Source: Gammaproteobacteria bacterium (GTDB lineage Bacteria; Pseudomonadota; Gammaproteobacteria; JACCXJ01). Taken from it: a DNA stretch of 34,599 nt. The stretch lies in the NCBI GenBank assembly GCA_013697045.1, contig JACCXJ010000374.1, forward strand, positions 1 to 34,599, read 5' to 3'. Both the position numbers and the translations under genes were made by a program. The notes below the pieces were generated by a model, which worked only from the letters and a program-made list of their open reading frames with translations, ran no database searches and was not told where the DNA came from. The number at the start of each line of letters is the position of its first letter. Positions within the stretch are counted from its first letter, which is position 1. Shown in pieces: positions 1-8,196 of the stretch.

Positions 1-122
1 ATGACAAGTGGCAAGGTCTGTCCCATGCGTAAAATGAAAAACCACGGCTTTGCTTTTCAATGTGTTAGGCACGCCGAGCACGTGAAATCGACGGTTTGGA
101 AGGGCCAGTTGCGAAAGTTGGG

Positions 123-926
123 CTAGGCGCCATCGGCGCGGGCGCGGTCGCCGGCGCATTTCTCCTCCCGCGCCTGCGCGCCTAGCTCTCTCGCGATACG
201 CTCGTCGCGATCGCGACGCTGCTCTACGCGCTCGCCACCTTGGCGCTCGCGCACCTGCGCGATGTCGTTCTCCTCACGGGCGCGATGCTGCTGATGGGTG
301 CCGCCTGGGTCATGGTATTGTCCTCGCTGCAGGTATCGGTGCAGACCGCCCTGCCAGAGTGGGTGCGCGCTCGCGGTCTGTCGTTGTATCTGGTGGTCTT
401 CATGGGAGGCATGGCGGGCGGCAGCCTTCTATGGGGCCAGCTCGCCACGCAAACGGATCTCGTGATTGCGCTCGAGACCGCGGCCGGCGGGGCGCTCGCG
501 GGCGTCCTCATGACCCTGCCGTTCCGGATCGGTCTTCACGAAGCCGTGGACCTCGCGCCTTCAGCGCATTGGCCGCAACCGCATGTTGTGGACGCGGTTG
601 AGCCGCACCGCGGGCCAGTGATGGTGACCGTGGCGTATCAGGTGCAGCCTGGGCTCACGGACACTTTTCTGCGCTTGATCCACGCGCGCCGTCGCCTGCG
701 TCAGCGCGATGGCGCCTTTTGTTGGAGCGTGTTTCGGGACGCGGCCGATCCCTCGCGGTATCTCGAGTGCTTCCTGCTCGGGTCCTGGATCGATCATCTG
801 CGCCAGCACGAGCGAGTGACCGTGGAGGACCGAGAGCTTCAGACGCAGATCAGGGCTTGCCTCGAAGCCGGCAGCGAGCCCGTCGTTGACCACTACCTGG
901 CGCCGGAGCCCAACGCGAAGCTCTGA
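123..926 (+). pseudogene. 5'-truncated MFS_3 (PF05977-like) transporter fragment with C-terminal monooxygenase-like tail
   Basis: In-frame reading LGAIGAGAVAGAFLLPRLRA*LSRDTLVAIATLLYALATLALAHLRDVVLL... typical of MFS_3 proteins. Frame contains TAG at 183-185 and homology does not extend clearly upstream of ~120. ORF reopens to 926. Confidence 0.65.
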
Positions 927-932
927 GCGGAG

Positions 933-1910
933 GTGCGTCGGTCGCGAGTCGTGACGAGGTTTCTGGTGTTCGCTGTGCTCGCGTGCACAGGGCTCGCGCG
1001 CGCGGCCGAGAAGGCCCCGGAGTACCAGAAGCTTCGCTACGGGGAAGATTACGGGTACTTGCGTTCTCCGGACGCGCGCCGTGATTTCTTCGATCCGATC
1101 AAGTACATCCCGATTAGCAGTGACGGCGCGGCCTATCTCTCGCTCGGCGGGCTGCTGCGCGAGCGTTACGAATACCAGAGCAATCCGCTCTGGGGAGACG
1201 GGTCGCAGGATCGCTCCGGTGTGTTCCTGCAGCGCTACATGCTGCACGCCGATCTTCATCTCAGCGCGCACGGGCGAGCCTTCGCGCAGTTCCAGAGCGC
1301 GCTGGCGAGCGGGCGCCGCGGGGGACCGAGCCCCGTGGACGAGGACGAGCTGGATCTTCATCAGGCCTTCGCCGACATCGCGCTAGGCATCGGTGGGACG
1401 CTCGCGCTGACTCTGCGCGCCGGCCGGCAAGAGATGGCCTACGGCTCCGCGCGGCTCATCGACGTACGGCAGGGTCCGAACGTGCGTCGCAGCTTCGACG
1501 CCGCGCGGGTGCTCTTGCACGCCGGCGGCTGGCAAGTGGACGGCTTCGCCGCCCGGCCCGTGCTGAGCGGGGGCGGCGTATTCGACAGTCGACGAGACCC
1601 CAATCAGGCGCTTTGGGGCGTTTACGGGTCGGGTAAGCCGAGCGGCCTGCGCGGCGCCGCCCTGGATCTGTACTGCCTGAGTCTCAATGACGGACTGTAC
1701 AGTCCTGCCGGTGCGCTGATCCGGGGGGCCGGCGGTAGTCGCGCCCGCTACGTCGGGAGCGCAGTCTCGCTGGCGGCCGACTGGCAGATCACCCGGCACC
1801 TCAATCTCACGACGATCTATGCGCATGCGTTCCCTGGGCAATTTATACGCGACACAGGCCCGGCCGAGTCCATCGACTTCATCGAGACCACGTTCACCTT
1901 GACGTTCTGA
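933..1910 (+). CDS. Alginate_exp-type outer-membrane porin, apparently internally deleted
   Basis: Signal peptide (FLVFAVLACTGLARA), LRERYEYQSNPLWG, LRAGRQEMAYGSARLIDVRQGPNVRRSFDAAR and SRARYVGSAVSLAADWQITRHLNLTTIYAHAFPGQFI are typical of the family. GTG start. Confidence 0.8.
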   Translation: MRRSRVVTRFLVFAVLACTGLARAAEKAPEYQKLRYGEDYGYLRSPDARRDFFDPIKYIPISSDGAAYLSLGGLLRERYEYQSNPLWGDGSQDRSGVFLQRYMLHADLHLSAHGRAFAQFQSALASGRRGGPSPVDEDELDLHQAFADIALGIGGTLALTLRAGRQEMAYGSARLIDVRQGPNVRRSFDAARVLLHAGGWQVDGFAARPVLSGGGVFDSRRDPNQALWGVYGSGKPSGLRGAALDLYCLSLNDGLYSPAGALIRGAGGSRARYVGSAVSLAADWQITRHLNLTTIYAHAFPGQFIRDTGPAESIDFIETTFTLTF

Positions 1911-1945
1911 TGGCTCGTGAGCCTGCGACTATCGAGAGCCATCAG
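1907..1945 (+). terminator. inverted repeat at the end of the porin gene (possible terminator)
   Basis: Perfect 10-bp arms ctgatggctc (1907-1916) / gagccatcag (1936-1945), overlapping the stop codon. No clear U tract. Confidence 0.3.
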
Positions 1946-2046
1946 GGAGAACTTATCGAAGAGCTACTGTCCTCAACGTATAGAACGTGCATTTAGTGAC
2001 GACGGCTTTAACTATCCGTGTCCTTCCGGTGGGTGTGCTTGACACC

Positions 2047-2163
2047 CTAATACGGGAGTTTCGCAAAGATCGACCATAGGAGAAGGACGCCGAAAACCAA
2101 GGATGACAGCGACAAGTGCGGGAAAGGTGATGGGCACTGTGCGGCGCTGCATACCAGTCTCAT
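2047..2163 (-). CDS. possible 38-aa single-TM small protein
   Basis: MRLVCSAAQCPSPFPHLSLSSLVFGVLLLWSIFAKLPY, downstream of the transsulfuration enzyme on the same strand. Hydrophobic segment only; no known family. Confidence 0.2.
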   Translation of the reverse strand: MRLVCSAAQCPSPFPHLSLSSLVFGVLLLWSIFAKLPY

Positions 2164-2191
2164 CGAGATGTCTCCAGCACCCGTGGCCGGT

Positions 2192-3349
2192 TCACGCGAG
2201 TGCGTTCGCGAGATCGGCGATGAGGTCGTCGACGTCCTCGATCCCGACCGACAGACGCACGAGGCCATCGCTGATCCCGAGCGCCTCACGGGTCTTTGGC
2301 GGGATGGCGGCGTGGGTCATGGTGGGCGGGTGCCCAATGAGGCTCTCGACGCCGCCCAGGCTCTCGGCGAGCGTGAAGAGACGGCAGCGTTCGAGGACCC
2401 GCCTGGCTTCCGCCAGCCCGCCTCCGAGCACGGCGCAGAGCATGCCGCCAAAACCGCGCATCTGACGCCGGGCGAGCGCGTGCTGCGGGTGACTCGCGAG
2501 TCCTGGATAATGCACCTTTTCCACCTTGGGATGTCTTTCCAGCCAATCGGCAATGGCGGCGGCGTTGTGGCCGTGGCGCTCCATGCGCAGGGCCAAGGTC
2601 TTGATCCCGCGCAATGCGAGAAAGGCGTCGAAGGGACTGGCGATGGCGCCGGCCGCGTTTTGCAGAAACGCCAGGCGCTCGGCCAGTTCCTCGGTCGCGG
2701 TCACGACCACCCCGCCCACCATGTCGGAATGGCCGTTGAGGTATTTGGTCGCCGAGTGCACCACCAGATCGAAGCCGTGCTCGATGGGACGCTGGGCCCA
2801 AGGCGTGGCAAAGGTATTGTCCGCCACCGTGAGGATGCCGCGTGCCCTCGCGATCTCGGCGACCATGGCGAGGTCCACGAGCTTGAGGAGCGGGTTGGTC
2901 GGGGTCTCCACCCAGATCATGCGCGTCTCCGGGCGCAGTGCCGCCTCGATCGTCGCGCGCTCGCGTAGATCGGTGTAGGTGAAGCAGAGGCCCGCGGAGC
3001 GGTGCCGAACCTGTTCGAACAGCCGGTAGGTCCCGCCGTAGAGGTCATCGACGCTCAGCACGTGCGCGCCGGCGTCGCAAAGCTCGAGCACGGTGGCTAT
3101 CGCCGCCATGCCCGAGGCGAAGGCGAACCCCGCGCGCCCGCCTTCGAGGTCCGCGACGCAACGCTCGTAGGCCAGCCGCGTGGGGTTGGCGGTGCGCGAA
3201 TAGTCGAACCCCTTATGCACACCCGGGCTCTGTTGCACATAGGTCGAGGTCGCATAGATGGGCGTGATCACGGCGCCGGTCGCGGGATCCGGGGGTTGGC
3301 CGGCATGGATGGCGCGCGTGGCGAATCCCTGGGAAGGAGAGTCGGGCAT
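2192..3349 (-). CDS. cystathionine gamma-synthase/gamma-lyase family PLP-dependent transsulfuration enzyme
   Basis: FATRAIHAGQPPDPATGAVITPIYATSTYVQ, FASGMAAI, SATKYLNGHSDMVGG (PLP lysine), LAESLGGVESLIGHPPTMTHA. Confidence 0.95.
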   Translation of the reverse strand: MPDSPSQGFATRAIHAGQPPDPATGAVITPIYATSTYVQQSPGVHKGFDYSRTANPTRLAYERCVADLEGGRAGFAFASGMAAIATVLELCDAGAHVLSVDDLYGGTYRLFEQVRHRSAGLCFTYTDLRERATIEAALRPETRMIWVETPTNPLLKLVDLAMVAEIARARGILTVADNTFATPWAQRPIEHGFDLVVHSATKYLNGHSDMVGGVVVTATEELAERLAFLQNAAGAIASPFDAFLALRGIKTLALRMERHGHNAAAIADWLERHPKVEKVHYPGLASHPQHALARRQMRGFGGMLCAVLGGGLAEARRVLERCRLFTLAESLGGVESLIGHPPTMTHAAIPPKTREALGISDGLVRLSVGIEDVDDLIADLANALA

Positions 3350-3377
3350 GGGATGAGCTCCCTTAACCTAAATCGGG

Positions 3378-4733
3378 TTAATGCACGCCTCGGCGCAGAT
3401 AATTGATGAGGTCGATGCGGGTGATGAGCCCCAGGAATCTGTCACCCTCGCATACGATGGGGACCATGCCGCTCTCGAGCAGGGGCAGCACCTCGGCGAG
3501 CGGTGTAACGATCTGCACGGTTTCGAGCCGTGTGCTCATCACCGACCCCACGCGGTCCTGGAAACGCTCCTCGTGACCGTAGACGGCGAGGAGCAGATCG
3601 GACTCGTCGATGATGCCGACGATGCGCTCGCCCTCCAGCACCGGGAGTTGTGAGATGTCATAGAGCTTGAAGCGCCCGTAGGCCGTGAGCAGGGTGTCCC
3701 CGGCACCGACGGTGATCACCGCGCGATCGGCATACAGCCTAGAGATGAGGTCGCGCAGATCGCCGTGTGGCTCACGCTCGATGAAACCCTGGTCGATCAT
3801 CCAGTATTCATTGTACATCTTGGACAGGTATTTGTTGCCGCTGTCGCAGACGAAGGTGACCACGCGCTCCGGCCGGCTGCGACCCCGGCAATACTGGAGC
3901 GCCGCGGCCACGAGCGTGCCCGAGGACGAGCCCGGGAAAATACCCTCTTGTCGTAACAAGGCACGGGCGGTCGCGAAGCTCTCGGCATCCGTGATGGTGT
4001 AGACGTGCCGTACCCGCGAGAGGTCACAGATGAGCGGGATGAAGTCCTCCCCGATCCCTTCGACCAGCCAGGAACCCGCCCGGCCGAGGGTGCCGGTCCT
4101 GACGTAATCGGCCAGCACCGAGCCCGCGGGATCGGCCAGCACCATGTTCACCTCGGGTGCGACCCGACCGAAAAAGCGCGACAACCCTGTCAGGGTGCCG
4201 CCGCTGCCGACGCCGCACACCACGGCATCGAGCTCCCCATCCATCTGGCGCCAGATCTCCGGGCCCGTGCCTTCCTCGTGGGCCGTGGGGTTGGCGGGGT
4301 TGGCAAACTGGTTGACGTAGAAGGAGCCGGGGGTCTCCCGCTCCAAACGCTCGGCAACGTCCTGATAGTATTCCGGATGCCCCCGGCCGACATCCGAGCG
4401 GGTCATCACGACCTCTGCCCCCAGGGCCTTCAGGTGGAAGATCTTCTCCTGGCTCATCTTGTCGGGGATGACAAGGCGCAGGCGATAGCCCTTCCGTACG
4501 GCGACCAGCGCCAGGGCGAGTCCGGTGTTGCCCGCCGTCGCCTCGATCAAGGTGCCACCGGGGCGGAGCTTCCCCTCCCTCTCCGCCGACTCGACCATGG
4601 CCAGCGCGATGCGGTCCTTGATCGATCCGCCGGGGTTCTCATTTTCCAGCTTCACGAACAGGCGGCAGGGGCCGGCGTCCAGTCGAGTCACTTCGACGAG
4701 GGCCGTGTTGCCGATGCGCTCAAGGATATTCAT
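3378..4733 (-). CDS. cbs: cystathionine beta-synthase (PLP domain plus C-terminal CBS pair)
   Basis: MNILERIGNTALVEVTRL, KLENENPGGSIKDRIA, EATAGNTGLALA, GVGSGGTLTGLSRF, C-terminal CBS domains. Internal ATG at 4733 preferred over the upstream start at 4856. Confidence 0.92.
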   Translation of the reverse strand: MNILERIGNTALVEVTRLDAGPCRLFVKLENENPGGSIKDRIALAMVESAEREGKLRPGGTLIEATAGNTGLALALVAVRKGYRLRLVIPDKMSQEKIFHLKALGAEVVMTRSDVGRGHPEYYQDVAERLERETPGSFYVNQFANPANPTAHEEGTGPEIWRQMDGELDAVVCGVGSGGTLTGLSRFFGRVAPEVNMVLADPAGSVLADYVRTGTLGRAGSWLVEGIGEDFIPLICDLSRVRHVYTITDAESFATARALLRQEGIFPGSSSGTLVAAALQYCRGRSRPERVVTFVCDSGNKYLSKMYNEYWMIDQGFIEREPHGDLRDLISRLYADRAVITVGAGDTLLTAYGRFKLYDISQLPVLEGERIVGIIDESDLLLAVYGHEERFQDRVGSVMSTRLETVQIVTPLAEVLPLLESGMVPIVCEGDRFLGLITRIDLINYLRRGVH

Positions 4734-4999
4734 GCCGCGGTGCCTCCTGGATCGGTCGATAGCCAGCCGCATCCGGCGGCACAGGTCGAGGGGGATACCC
4801 AGGATCCTACCGGAACGCGCGCGTGGGGGTGGCTCGACCTCTACGGCAGAGATCATATACCAGGCGGGTCCGGAGCACAGGCCGATGCCCGGGAAGGGAT
4901 CCGAGGCTCAATTGCGGATGACTATAGGTATCCCGGAGGGAGAAGGGAAAGGACTATACCGATTTGAAATGTGTTTGGCCCGGTTGTTTGGCCAGGTGT

Positions 5000-6433
5000 T
5001 CAACCGGCGCCGCTGGCCCTTGCCAACAGAGCGCGCGCAGGGCGCCCTGACCGTTCGAGATCGCGCAGCAAGGCGTTCGCAAGACGCGCCGCTTGTTCGC
5101 GGATCTCCGGCACGGCGGTGGTTTCCCAGAGCATGCCTTTTTCCGGCGGGCCGAGCGTATACAAGTGGCGGGACGCACAGCCGGCGGCGTCTAACAGAGC
5201 CCCGTTCGAACCGGTGGCGAGCCCGAGGCCGAGGGGGTCCGGATGGACCAGGCCGCGGTCGAGCAGATCGTTGATCAGCCGGCTTTCCAGCTTGCGGTAA
5301 TCGCTTTCGGACCCGGAGCAGTTCACCACGGCATCGACGCGGAGCAAACTGACCTCATCGAGGCCGCGCCGCCTGATCACTACATCGACGCCATTCCCGT
5401 CCTCCCGATAACCCATGACGCGGCCGACATGGCGGACCAGTTGCCCGGACTGAGTCAGTATCTGCAAGTGGTCGCCCACGAATGGCGCGAGCCGATGCCG
5501 GTGACAATCCCAGAAGGGGCGCAGGTGGCGCAGGAAACGCCGTTGCTCCGCCAGTGGCAGGCTCGCCCACAAGCTCGGCGTTGCCGGCCGCAGGGCGTCG
5601 ATGGCGGCGCGCCAGTCACAGCGCTGGGATCGGATGTAATGACGGATGTGGCGTAGCCAAGCACCGACCGTCCTCGGCCAGGCCTCCGCGGCGATGCTGA
5701 AATCGACGGGTGCAGCCGGGCGATGCGCCTGAGGCCAAACCCCGCGTCGGGACAGCACGTGCAGGGTCCCGCGGTAGCCGGCCTCGCTCAGCGTAATGGC
5801 CCAGTCGGCCATGGTGAGGCCGCTGCCGATGGCGAGGCAGGACCGCGTCTCCATCAGGGCCGCCAGCACCTCCGGGCCCCAGGGATCGCCGTGATAACGG
5901 TCGCTTTCATAGAACGACCGATCGGCCACATTGGGATCGCCGGGATGAAAATTACCCAGGGCCAGGACCACCCGCTCGACCTCGTGGCGCTCACCGCCGG
6001 CCAGACAGACACTGATTCCACGTGGCCCTCGCTTGACACCTACCGCCTCGCCGGTCTTGCGTTCCAGCCGCACGCCGGCGGGTGCCCCGCGCTCGGCTTC
6101 ATCGAGCACCCCGCACAGGTAATCCCCGTAGGCGCGCCGCGGTAGGAACGACGCCGAGGTGATCGCCGTGACCCAGGGGGGATTGATCAATCGATGCTCA
6201 CGCGCCCTGGCCCAGCGGAGAAAGTGCTCCGCGTCGTCGGGGAACGCGCTCATCTTGGCGGCGGGCACGTTCAGGAAATGACAATCCCGGACCGTGCTGT
6301 AGGCGACCCCTCGACCGAATTGGTCGGGGACGCGTTCGATGAGTCGCACCGTGAGCGGGCCCGTGGCTTTCCTCAATAGGTGCGCCGCGACCAGCGTGCC
6401 GCTGAATCCAGCGCCGACAATGGCGATCTCCAT
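5000..6433 (-). CDS. FAD/NAD(P)-binding protein (NAD_binding_9 type)
   Basis: MEIAIVGAGFSGTLVAAHLLRKA dinucleotide-binding motif; FGRGVAYSTVRDCHFLNVPAAKMSAFPDDAEHFLRW typical of the family. Confidence 0.88.
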   Translation of the reverse strand: MEIAIVGAGFSGTLVAAHLLRKATGPLTVRLIERVPDQFGRGVAYSTVRDCHFLNVPAAKMSAFPDDAEHFLRWARAREHRLINPPWVTAITSASFLPRRAYGDYLCGVLDEAERGAPAGVRLERKTGEAVGVKRGPRGISVCLAGGERHEVERVVLALGNFHPGDPNVADRSFYESDRYHGDPWGPEVLAALMETRSCLAIGSGLTMADWAITLSEAGYRGTLHVLSRRGVWPQAHRPAAPVDFSIAAEAWPRTVGAWLRHIRHYIRSQRCDWRAAIDALRPATPSLWASLPLAEQRRFLRHLRPFWDCHRHRLAPFVGDHLQILTQSGQLVRHVGRVMGYREDGNGVDVVIRRRGLDEVSLLRVDAVVNCSGSESDYRKLESRLINDLLDRGLVHPDPLGLGLATGSNGALLDAAGCASRHLYTLGPPEKGMLWETTAVPEIREQAARLANALLRDLERSGRPARALLARASGAG

Positions 6434-6519
6434 GGGGAACGACCTATTCGCAGTACCGGCGGCCGGCGATGCAAAGACGGGCCCACTACTCCCGCAGCAG
6501 AACGGTAGCATGCCTCGGT

Positions 6520-6660
6520 ATGCCCCGAGCGCACGGCGATGCCCTCGCGATTGAGCGCCTTCCCGACATCCTCGGTGCGGAACCCCTGGAGCACGCAGGA
6601 GAGGACGCCGGCCTTCTCCGGTGCGGTGCCGATGAGGCGTAGGCCGGGTATGCTCGTCGG
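6520..6660 (-). pseudogene. relic of the C-terminal part of a SufS-type cysteine desulfurase
   Basis: SIPGLRLIGTAPEKAGVLSCVLQGFRTEDVGKALNREGIAVRSGH is a near-canonical SufS C-terminal segment; no flanking SufS domains are present in frame. Confidence 0.75.
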
Positions 6661-6724
6661 CCTCTCCACCTGATCCCACCTTCGCGCCCCGGCACCGGTC
6701 CGTGCCCTGCCAACGACGCGGTGC

Positions 6725-6754
6725 TTGACATAACGCATGCGGCTGCTGCACAAT
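6725..6754 (+). promoter_or_regulatory. candidate sigma70 promoter (TTGACA-18-CACAAT) upstream of the riboswitch/island
   Basis: ttgaca at 6725-6730, cacaat at 6749-6754. An alternative -10-like gataat lies at 6835-6840, closer to the aptamer. Confidence 0.35.
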
Positions 6755-6850
6755 GTTTATCCGGCGGAGACATGCGAGTCAGCGTACGCTCTGGGGAGAG
6801 CGCAGACAAAGCAATAGCGACAAGGAGGCCTGTTGATAATACAAAGAAGC

Positions 6851-6945
6851 TCGCCCATCAAAGCCAAACCTACCGTAAGACAGTGGCGGAAAGCCACGGA
6901 TCTCCCGTTCCTTTTCCCAAGATAGCCGAGCGGCCGAAGTGATAT
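6851..6945 (+). ncRNA. candidate cyclic-di-GMP-I (GEMM-I) riboswitch aptamer
   Basis: aaagccAAACCtaccgtaagacagtGGcGGAAAGCCACGGATCT...AAGATAGCCGAGCGGCCGAAGTGAT follows the GEMM-I pattern (AAACC..GG..GCAAAGCCacGG..AgAUaGCCgGguuGCCGA). ATCT/AGAT closes P3; ATCA (6857-6860)/TGAT (6940-6943) may form P1. Confidence 0.72.
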
Positions 6946-7204
6946 CGTGAACGTCACATACGGGAGGGCAGCTTTTTATTTGTTGCCAGCGCAAACATTG
7001 GCAGCTTCTCGTCAACTGCTATTTTGGAAGAGAGAACAAACCTTGATCGCAGACACACCTTTCGCCGGTTGATTACCACCGACAGATGTAACCATCTGCG
7101 TGTCGTGATTAGATTCTTTCACCGTGACTTCTTTGTATTTGGCAAAGAAGTTTCGTGCATTCGGTTGCGGCCAGAGGCCGCGATAGGACATAAGGAGTAT
7201 TAAA

Positions 7205-7552
7205 ATGGATGCCAGAGAGCAACTGACTGAAATTCTTGAGCAGCTGAAACAAATTAACCGACGTTTAGTCGACCTTGAACAACGAACCGAGGACATTGGC
7301 GCGTCGCAACAGCAGATCGCTAAGCGCGTCGAAGAAACGCTAAACGAGCGTTTTGAGACTTTACGGCAGGAAAACGATAGACGCTTCGAAGAGCTTAAGG
7401 AGCGTCTCTCGCTTCAGATGGACTATGTAGCTTTCTTGCGGACTCAAGTGATTGGCACAGCAACGCCAAAGCCGGTGGAGCGGGTAGCGAGCGGTCACAG
7501 TCTTGTGGAGCCTAGCGGCACGTTCCGCCGAGCAAGACCGTACCGTCGTTAA
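7205..7552 (+). CDS. hypothetical coiled-coil protein
   Basis: ATG preceded by aaggag (~7191-7196). MDAREQLTEILEQLKQINRRLVDLEQRTEDIGASQQQIAKRVEETLNERFETLRQENDRRFEELKERL shows heptad character. Confidence 0.65.
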   Translation: MDAREQLTEILEQLKQINRRLVDLEQRTEDIGASQQQIAKRVEETLNERFETLRQENDRRFEELKERLSLQMDYVAFLRTQVIGTATPKPVERVASGHSLVEPSGTFRRARPYRR

Positions 7553-8078
7553 GCGGAGCTCTGTTAGTCGTCATTCTAGCAAGGTCACGCTCGTGGCAAA
7601 TGCATTTCGAACAATCGGCGCTGGCACTCATCGCTACATTGTGCTAGAGAACCTTTCTAAGGCGCTACGCTACATCGTAAGACTATTACGCTCCTATACG
7701 CTATGGTTTTTCATAGAAATACCCCGCCGCATTCGGTATCGCCTCGCCCGCAATGCAGAAACCGTAGCTTACTTTTGGGTAGCAGTATGCCGCGGGGTCA
7801 TCCGCCGGCTCTCCCTTCATTTGGACGGCCGCTCTAAACGCCCGCCGTTCCTCCTACGCGTCGATTCCAGGAAGCGCATCAGAGGGTTAAGCCGGCTTAG
7901 CCCCAACTGCGAACCATTCTGGGATTGCCCAAAACGCGGGCCACCCGTCGCAAACCGGCGAGGGAAAACACAGCCGGGACTGTATCTATGGCCGGACCGG
8001 CTTCGCTGGCACTTCTTCTACATGGGGTTAGTGGCATCTGGCCCAACAGCCATTATTGTTAAGGGGGTCTCCACTTAG
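7503..8078 (+). CDS. N-terminal part of an interrupted island membrane protein (start uncertain; GTG near 7593 possible)
   Basis: Basic N-terminal region ending with hydrophobic HFFYMGLVASGPTAIIV; the stop codon lies inside the left arm of the 8063-8171 inverted-repeat element. Confidence 0.4.
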   Translation: MWSLAARSAEQDRTVVKRSSVSRHSSKVTLVANAFRTIGAGTHRYIVLENLSKALRYIVRLLRSYTLWFFIEIPRRIRYRLARNAETVAYFWVAVCRGVIRRLSLHLDGRSKRPPFLLRVDSRKRIRGLSRLSPNCEPFWDCPKRGPPVANRRGKTQPGLYLWPDRLRWHFFYMGLVASGPTAIIVKGVST

Positions 8079-8171
8079 CTGTAGTATATACTCAACAGGC
8101 ACCCTCAAGGACATCATCGCCAAGCCCTGACCCCAATATCTTGTAGTCACTGCAGCTAAGTGGAGACCCCC
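8063..8171. mobile_element. 109-bp inverted-repeat (MITE-like or deleted IS) element
   Basis: gggggtctccacttagctgtag (8063-8084) is the reverse complement of ctgcagctaagtggagaccccc (8150-8171) with one mismatch; ~65 bp in between. Confidence 0.5.
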
Positions 8172-8196
8172 ATTTCTTGTTTGGCGAGCCTGGCGG

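Noticed and set aside
4005-4967. 320-aa + strand ORF
   Set aside because: Antisense to cbs and its upstream region; no family resemblance.
6721-6942. 73-aa ORF MLDITHAAAAQ...
   Set aside because: Overlaps the promoter candidate, palindrome and riboswitch-like RNA; better explained as non-coding leader.
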